This document shows, one piece after another, positions 14,926-17,668 of a DNA stretch of 17,668 nucleotides. Location: contig CAKTHW010000030.1 of NCBI GenBank assembly GCA_934565425.1, positions 1 to 17,668 of the forward strand. The letters are read 5' to 3'. Position numbers and translations under genes: made by a program. Every line of letters starts with the position of its first letter. Position 1 is the first letter of the stretch. The stretch is from an uncultured Oscillospiraceae bacterium (GTDB lineage Bacteria; Bacillota; Clostridia; Oscillospirales; Oscillospiraceae). Under the pieces are notes generated by a model. That model worked only from the letters and a program-made list of their open reading frames with translations, was not told where the DNA came from and searched no databases.

Positions 14926-14959
14926 AACCCCCGCCGTGGAAGCTACCACAGCGGGGGTT
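14926..14959. terminator. Bidirectional terminator between convergent genes
   Basis: AACCCCCGC (14926-14934) pairs with GCGGGGGTT (14951-14959), with further GTGG/CCAC pairing inside. On the minus strand a TTTTCTTTG tail follows, suiting the lipoprotein gene; the plus-strand tail is weaker. Confidence 0.85.
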
Positions 14960-14993
14960 CGTTATTTGGGCAGTTGGGAAGGTTGGATTTCCG

Positions 14994-15779
14994 TTAGGAT
15001 TCCTTCAGGTTCTCTTCACAGAACAGGTTGATGGCCTTGCCGATGTCCTCTTCGGAACAGTCAGTCAGGATGCCTGCTGCCATCCAGTAAGCATACTTGC
15101 CGGTGACATACTCAGACAGAGCGTCCTGGTCGCTGCCATAGCGGAACTCGATGTGCCAGGTGGAGGCGGGGGTGTCGGAACGCAGGAAGAACCAGGTGAA
15201 CTCGCCGGAGTCGGCGTCTTCGCTCTGATATTCATAGAAGTCCAGGTCAGCGTTGTAATCCACATACTTGTAGGTGTGGGAGAACACTTCCTTGCCGTCT
15301 GCGTCCAGACCGCTGATCTTGTTGCCGTCAAAGACGAACTGCTTCACGTTCTGGGTGAACTCACAGTTGAACGCCATGCTGTCGGGATCCTTGGTGTAAG
15401 CGTCTACCGCTTCCTGACCGGTCAGCTTGCCCATGCAGGCGGTCTTCATCTGCTGTGCGGCAGCTTCGGCGTCCTGTTCGCCCACTACAGCCTTACAGTC
15501 ATCCAGCCAGGTCTGGTCATACTTGCTGTCCAGGATGACCGGCCACAGTTCCTCATAGGTGCCCTTCAGGTCCACCAGCAGCTGTTCGGCTGCCTGGGTC
15601 ATGTCGGCAGTGGCGCCGGAGCTGGCGGCACCGGTGGAGGTGGTGGTGGAAGAGGCTGCGGGGGTGCTGGTTTCGGGGGTGCTGGTGGTGCCGTTGTTGC
15701 TGCTGCCACAGCCGGCCAGCGCCAGGGAGAGGACCATGGCGAAGGTCAAGAGCAGAGCGGTCAGTTTGGTGCGTTTCAT
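14994..15779 (-). CDS. Lipoprotein with ZinT-like domain
   Basis: 261 residues. A signal peptide ends in the lipobox LAGC (Cys24), so it is a membrane-anchored lipoprotein. Residues 25-58 are a Ser/Thr/Ala linker. The rest resembles the metal-chaperone domain ZinT/YodA: GTYEELWPVILDS near 73, FVFDGNKISGLDADGKEVF in the middle, and WHIEFRYGSD near the end, where ZinT has its HFHIFMGND zinc-site segment. Only one His of that pair is kept, so classical zinc binding may be lost or changed. It is last in the DUF2325-DUF3793-flavodoxin operon (35-base gap after flavodoxin), a setting that suggests metal homeostasis. The ZinT link is my reading of motif similarity and needs a profile search. Confidence 0.7.
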   Translation of the reverse strand: MKRTKLTALLLTFAMVLSLALAGCGSSNNGTTSTPETSTPAASSTTTSTGAASSGATADMTQAAEQLLVDLKGTYEELWPVILDSKYDQTWLDDCKAVVGEQDAEAAAQQMKTACMGKLTGQEAVDAYTKDPDSMAFNCEFTQNVKQFVFDGNKISGLDADGKEVFSHTYKYVDYNADLDFYEYQSEDADSGEFTWFFLRSDTPASTWHIEFRYGSDQDALSEYVTGKYAYWMAAGILTDCSEEDIGKAINLFCEENLKES

Positions 15780-15814
15780 AGTTGATCCATCCTTCTTTGC
15801 TGAAAATTTATGAC

Positions 15815-16246
15815 TTAGCCGACGACAGCCTTGCCCAGGGCCTTGCAGGCTTCGATAGCGGTGTCATCCGGTGCAGCCATGCAGATGACGCTCTCACAGA
15901 CCAGGTTGACCATGGCTTCTTCACAGTCTGCTTCCCAACTGCGCATCCATTCGCCATCGCCCCAGCCATAGGAGCCAAACAGAGCGACGTTCTTGCCGCC
16001 CAGGAAACCCTTGGCTTCGTCCCACATGGGCTGGAAATCCATTTCCTCCAGCACTTCCGCACCCATAGCGGGGCAGCCGAAGGCGACGCCGGTCAAGTCG
16101 TCAAACAGGGCGGGCGTGACTTCTGCGGTGGTGTACAGGGCGGCGTCTGTGCCTGCCTCCTGCATCCCGGCCAGTACGGCCTGTGCCATTGCTTCGGTAT
16201 TGCCGGTGCCACTCCAATAGATAACTGCGGTCTTTTTCATAATCAT
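15815..16246 (-). CDS. Flavodoxin
   Basis: 143 residues. The FMN phosphate-binding loop is SGTGNTEAMA (12-21) after the first strand TAVIYW. The second loop shows GCPAMGAE (57-64) and GSYGWGDGEW (91-100), both typical of short-chain flavodoxins of Clostridia. It carries single electrons between redox enzymes and commonly replaces ferredoxin when iron is short. The first ATG (16246) has AAAGGA five bases upstream; a second in-frame ATG two codons later is also possible. It follows the DUF3793 gene after a 27-base gap and precedes the ZinT-like lipoprotein in the same operon. Confidence 0.92.
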   Translation of the reverse strand: MIMKKTAVIYWSGTGNTEAMAQAVLAGMQEAGTDAALYTTAEVTPALFDDLTGVAFGCPAMGAEVLEEMDFQPMWDEAKGFLGGKNVALFGSYGWGDGEWMRSWEADCEEAMVNLVCESVICMAAPDDTAIEACKALGKAVVG

Positions 16247-16273
16247 TTAAGTCCTTTCTGCATGAAATTTAGA

Positions 16274-16825
16274 TCAAACTGCAACGGCAAGCGCTTCCAA
16301 GCTGGAACCAGCCTGCCAAAGTTTACAGTAGATGTCGGTACAACGCTTGAACTGGGCGAACAGCGCCTTGGCTCGATCCACGTCCCCGTAGACCTTCCAG
16401 GTGCCAACGCATTTGCTGTTGCTGGCCTTGTTCTCGATAAAACCCTTCACATCCTCCGGCGGATAGCTCAGGAACAACCCAATTTCGTGGGGAAATTCCT
16501 TCTCCTCCGCCAGCCGCTGGATCAGCCGCACTACACAGCGTTCGCTGTTCAGCGGCGGATAACCCACTTTCCGCAGCAGCTCCGCTGCCATCTGGTCGGT
16601 CAGATCTCGCTCCAGCTCACGAGGGCGGTATAAGTAGAGCAGCGCTCGTTTTTCAGCCAGGTGCAGGGGCAGCAGACACAGCCCCTTGGGTACGAGGATC
16701 TGATTGAGTTTCCGGACGTCTTTCATCAACGTCTGTTTGGATTCATAGGGACAGGGAAACAGACTGCCCGTCTTTAAACCGGCCAGAGTGGGGGCACACT
16801 GGCGCACGACAATGTCTTCCGACAT
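16274..16825 (-). CDS. DUF3793 family protein
   Basis: 183 residues. It opens with VVRQCAPTLAGLKTGSLFPC and contains KGLCLLPLHLAEKRALLYLY, LLRKVGYP and the acidic-aromatic block EIGLFLSYPPEDVKGFIENK, which I recognise as DUF3793. The biochemical function is unknown. In Clostridia this family often sits beside flavodoxin and iron or other metal transport genes, as here, so a role in metal or redox homeostasis is inferred. It starts 13 bases after the DUF2325 stop, with TAGGAGGACA as the ribosome site. Confidence 0.85.
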   Translation of the reverse strand: MSEDIVVRQCAPTLAGLKTGSLFPCPYESKQTLMKDVRKLNQILVPKGLCLLPLHLAEKRALLYLYRPRELERDLTDQMAAELLRKVGYPPLNSERCVVRLIQRLAEEKEFPHEIGLFLSYPPEDVKGFIENKASNSKCVGTWKVYGDVDRAKALFAQFKRCTDIYCKLWQAGSSLEALAVAV

Positions 16826-16838
16826 ATTGAGTGTCCTC

Positions 16839-17120
16839 CTATGCGGTGTGTTTTTCCAGGATCGTCCGCAGAGCGGAAAGGGAACTGGTGTGGCAGTGCT
16901 CGATGGCGGTGTTCTGCCCCTTCAGCTCGCACAGGGCGCTCTTGAGCATTTTGTGGGACATGGTGCTGGTGAACACGATCATCAGATCGGGACTGCCCAG
17001 TTTCTTTCTCAGCCCGCCCCGGGGCTTCGTAAACACTTTCGCTTGACATTGATAGGTTTGACAAAGATCTTGGTACCGGCGTTCCATACACTCATTTCCG
17101 CCTAAAATCACGACGCTCAC
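16839..17120 (-). CDS. DUF2325 domain protein, GTG start
   Basis: 93 residues. It reads SVVILGGNECMERRYQDLC at the front, then a PDLMIVFTSTMSHKMLKSA strand-helix, matching the small Rossmann-like DUF2325 family. The function is unknown; the family is frequent in metal-related clusters of anaerobic Firmicutes. The start is GTG at 17120 with AAGGAG seven bases upstream. It is the first gene of a four-gene run with DUF3793, flavodoxin and the ZinT-like lipoprotein. A palindrome (17138-17155) lies directly upstream of its ribosome site and probably controls the run. Confidence 0.85.
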   Translation of the reverse strand: MSVVILGGNECMERRYQDLCQTYQCQAKVFTKPRGGLRKKLGSPDLMIVFTSTMSHKMLKSALCELKGQNTAIEHCHTSSLSALRTILEKHTA

Positions 17121-17137
17121 GGGATGGCTCCTTTCTT

Positions 17138-17155
17138 AGTTAGTTTACGCTAACT
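17138..17155. promoter_or_regulatory. Palindromic operator candidate AGTTAG-N6-CTAACT
   Basis: A perfect 6-bp inverted repeat with a TTTACG spacer, flanked by TT and CAA, just upstream of the DUF2325 ribosome site. The half-sites resemble the TTAG/CTAA words of DtxR/IdeR-type metalloregulator boxes, though the spacing differs from the textbook 19-bp box. On the minus strand it overlaps a weak -10-like TAAACT. Confidence 0.5.
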
Positions 17156-17164
17156 CAACGCTTG

Positions 17165-17186
17165 AAAAATCAGCGCCGTCTGCGCT
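17165..17186 (-). promoter_or_regulatory. Short hairpin plus T5 in the DUF2325 leader
   Basis: Minus strand AGCGC-AGACG-GCGCT followed by GA and five T. If transcription starts near 17193 this small terminator-like hairpin lies at the very start of the transcript. It may be an attenuator or incidental. Confidence 0.3.
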
Positions 17187-17199
17187 CTCGATGGTCATG

Positions 17200-17228
17200 A
17201 TTATAAGGGAAATGGGGAGTCTCATCCA
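17200..17228 (-). promoter_or_regulatory. Promoter candidate for the DUF2325 operon
   Basis: Minus strand TATAAT (17205-17200) is a perfect -10 box; TGGATG (17228-17223) 17 bases upstream is a poor -35 box. It overlaps the terminator hairpin of the P-type ATPase gene. Confidence 0.5.
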
Positions 17229-17252
17229 CTCCAAAATGATGAATGAGACTCC
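17216..17252 (-). terminator. Terminator hairpin after the P-type ATPase gene
   Basis: GGAGTCTCAT (17216-17225) and ATGAGACTCC (17243-17252) form a perfect 10-bp stem with a 17-base loop, 13 bases past the ATPase stop on the minus strand. The T tail is weak (CCATTTCCCTT), so read-through into the DUF2325 operon is possible. Confidence 0.6.
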
Positions 17253-17265
17253 GAAAGGACAATGT

Positions 17266-17668
17266 TCACTCCTCCAGCAGATTGGTCATGCTCCGCAGGC
17301 TGATCATCAACGTGGAAGCGTTGTGGAGCAGGGCGGAGGTGGCGGGGGGCAGGATGCCGGCCACGCCGAGACAAATGAGCATGAAGTTAAAGGAGATGAT
17401 AAAGCGATAGTTGTGGTGAATGCGCGCCATCAAGGCGTCACTCAGCTTCTTGAGGGTCAGCAGACCGTACAGGTTGTCCGCTCCTACGGTGATGTCCGCC
17501 ACTTCCCGGGCGATGGCAGCGCCGTCCCGGATGGCGATGCCCACGTCCGCCTCGGACAGGGCGGGAGAATCGTTCACGCCATCGCCCACCATGATGACCA
17601 CATGGCCCTCCGCCCGGGCCTTGCGGATGAATTCTGCCTTGTCCTCCGGCAGCACCTCGGCATACACC
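17266..17668 (-). CDS. Heavy-metal P-type ATPase, C-terminal part (partial)
   Basis: The gene enters from the right edge; the last 133 or so residues are seen. The hinge motif GDGVNDSPALSEADVGIAI, with its metal-coordinating Asp pair, is diagnostic of P-type ATPases. The DKAEF stretch and the short C-terminal pair of membrane segments (RFIISFNFMLICLG, then ILPPATSALLHNASTLMISL) fit the P1B heavy-metal exporters. The HN-x-ST pattern in the last segment is one I associate with CtpC-like and related transporters of Mn, Zn or Fe, but the metal cannot be decided without the missing membrane helices. The cluster downstream suggests iron or zinc. Confidence 0.88.
   Translation of the reverse strand, partial: VYAEVLPEDKAEFIRKARAEGHVVIMVGDGVNDSPALSEADVGIAIRDGAAIAREVADITVGADNLYGLLTLKKLSDALMARIHHNYRFIISFNFMLICLGVAGILPPATSALLHNASTLMISLRSMTNLLEE

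Noticed and set aside
16774..17091. A 105-codon minus-strand frame overlapping the DUF2325 and DUF3793 genes.
   Set aside because: It is out of frame with two recognised families and has no ribosome site of its own.

Overview
The window looks like chromosome from a GC-rich, endospore-forming member of the Clostridia, probably a gut Oscillospirales/Oscillospiraceae relative of Flavonifractor or Intestinimonas type. That placement is an inference from the sigma-G tail, strong GGAGG ribosome sites, CTG-rich coding, and families typical of such genomes (DUF3793, DUF2325, subtilase with Fn3 repeats). No rRNA, tRNA, CRISPR array, insertion sequence or origin was seen.

Left part (1-6750), housekeeping and surface genes. 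It opens with the end of sigG and its terminator, then an RsuA-type rRNA pseudouridine synthase and a CdaR/PucR-type regulator, each with its own promoter. On the minus strand there follows a GNAT acetyltransferase gene that runs directly into an XRE-AbrB regulator gene. Next come a secreted subtilisin-like protease with C-terminal Fn3-type modules and a hemolysin III family membrane protein. The hemolysin III gene starts at TTG and is preceded by an RNA leader that can be drawn in two mutually exclusive folds.

Middle part (6761-13410), the most unusual segment. A minus-strand two-gene operon encodes a protein of about 1826 residues and, overlapping its stop by 17 bases, a 339-residue protein with a C-terminal R-N-x3-H motif of HEPN type. 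The large protein carries a proline-rich linker, a winged-helix-like segment, a Glu/Pro-repeat linker and a C-terminal ORC/STAND-like P-loop ATPase. The combination resembles NTPase-HEPN conflict (anti-phage or toxin-like) systems, but neither protein could be assigned to a named system. It is my main candidate for an undescribed system.

Right part (13404-17668). A class C26 glutamine-amidotransferase-like hydrolase has an intrinsic terminator inside its short leader. A small basic protein with an Ada-like Cys/His cluster follows. A minus-strand cluster of DUF2325, DUF3793, flavodoxin and a ZinT-like lipoprotein then lies downstream of the C-terminal end of a heavy-metal P-type ATPase that runs off the window. 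An AGTTAG-N6-CTAACT palindrome in front of the DUF2325 gene and the gene content suggest metal-responsive (iron or zinc) control of this cluster.

Gene-free stretches of note: 13245-13512 holds two divergent promoters, a small hairpin and a terminator-like hairpin. 17121-17265 holds a terminator, a promoter candidate and the palindrome. All other gaps are short.
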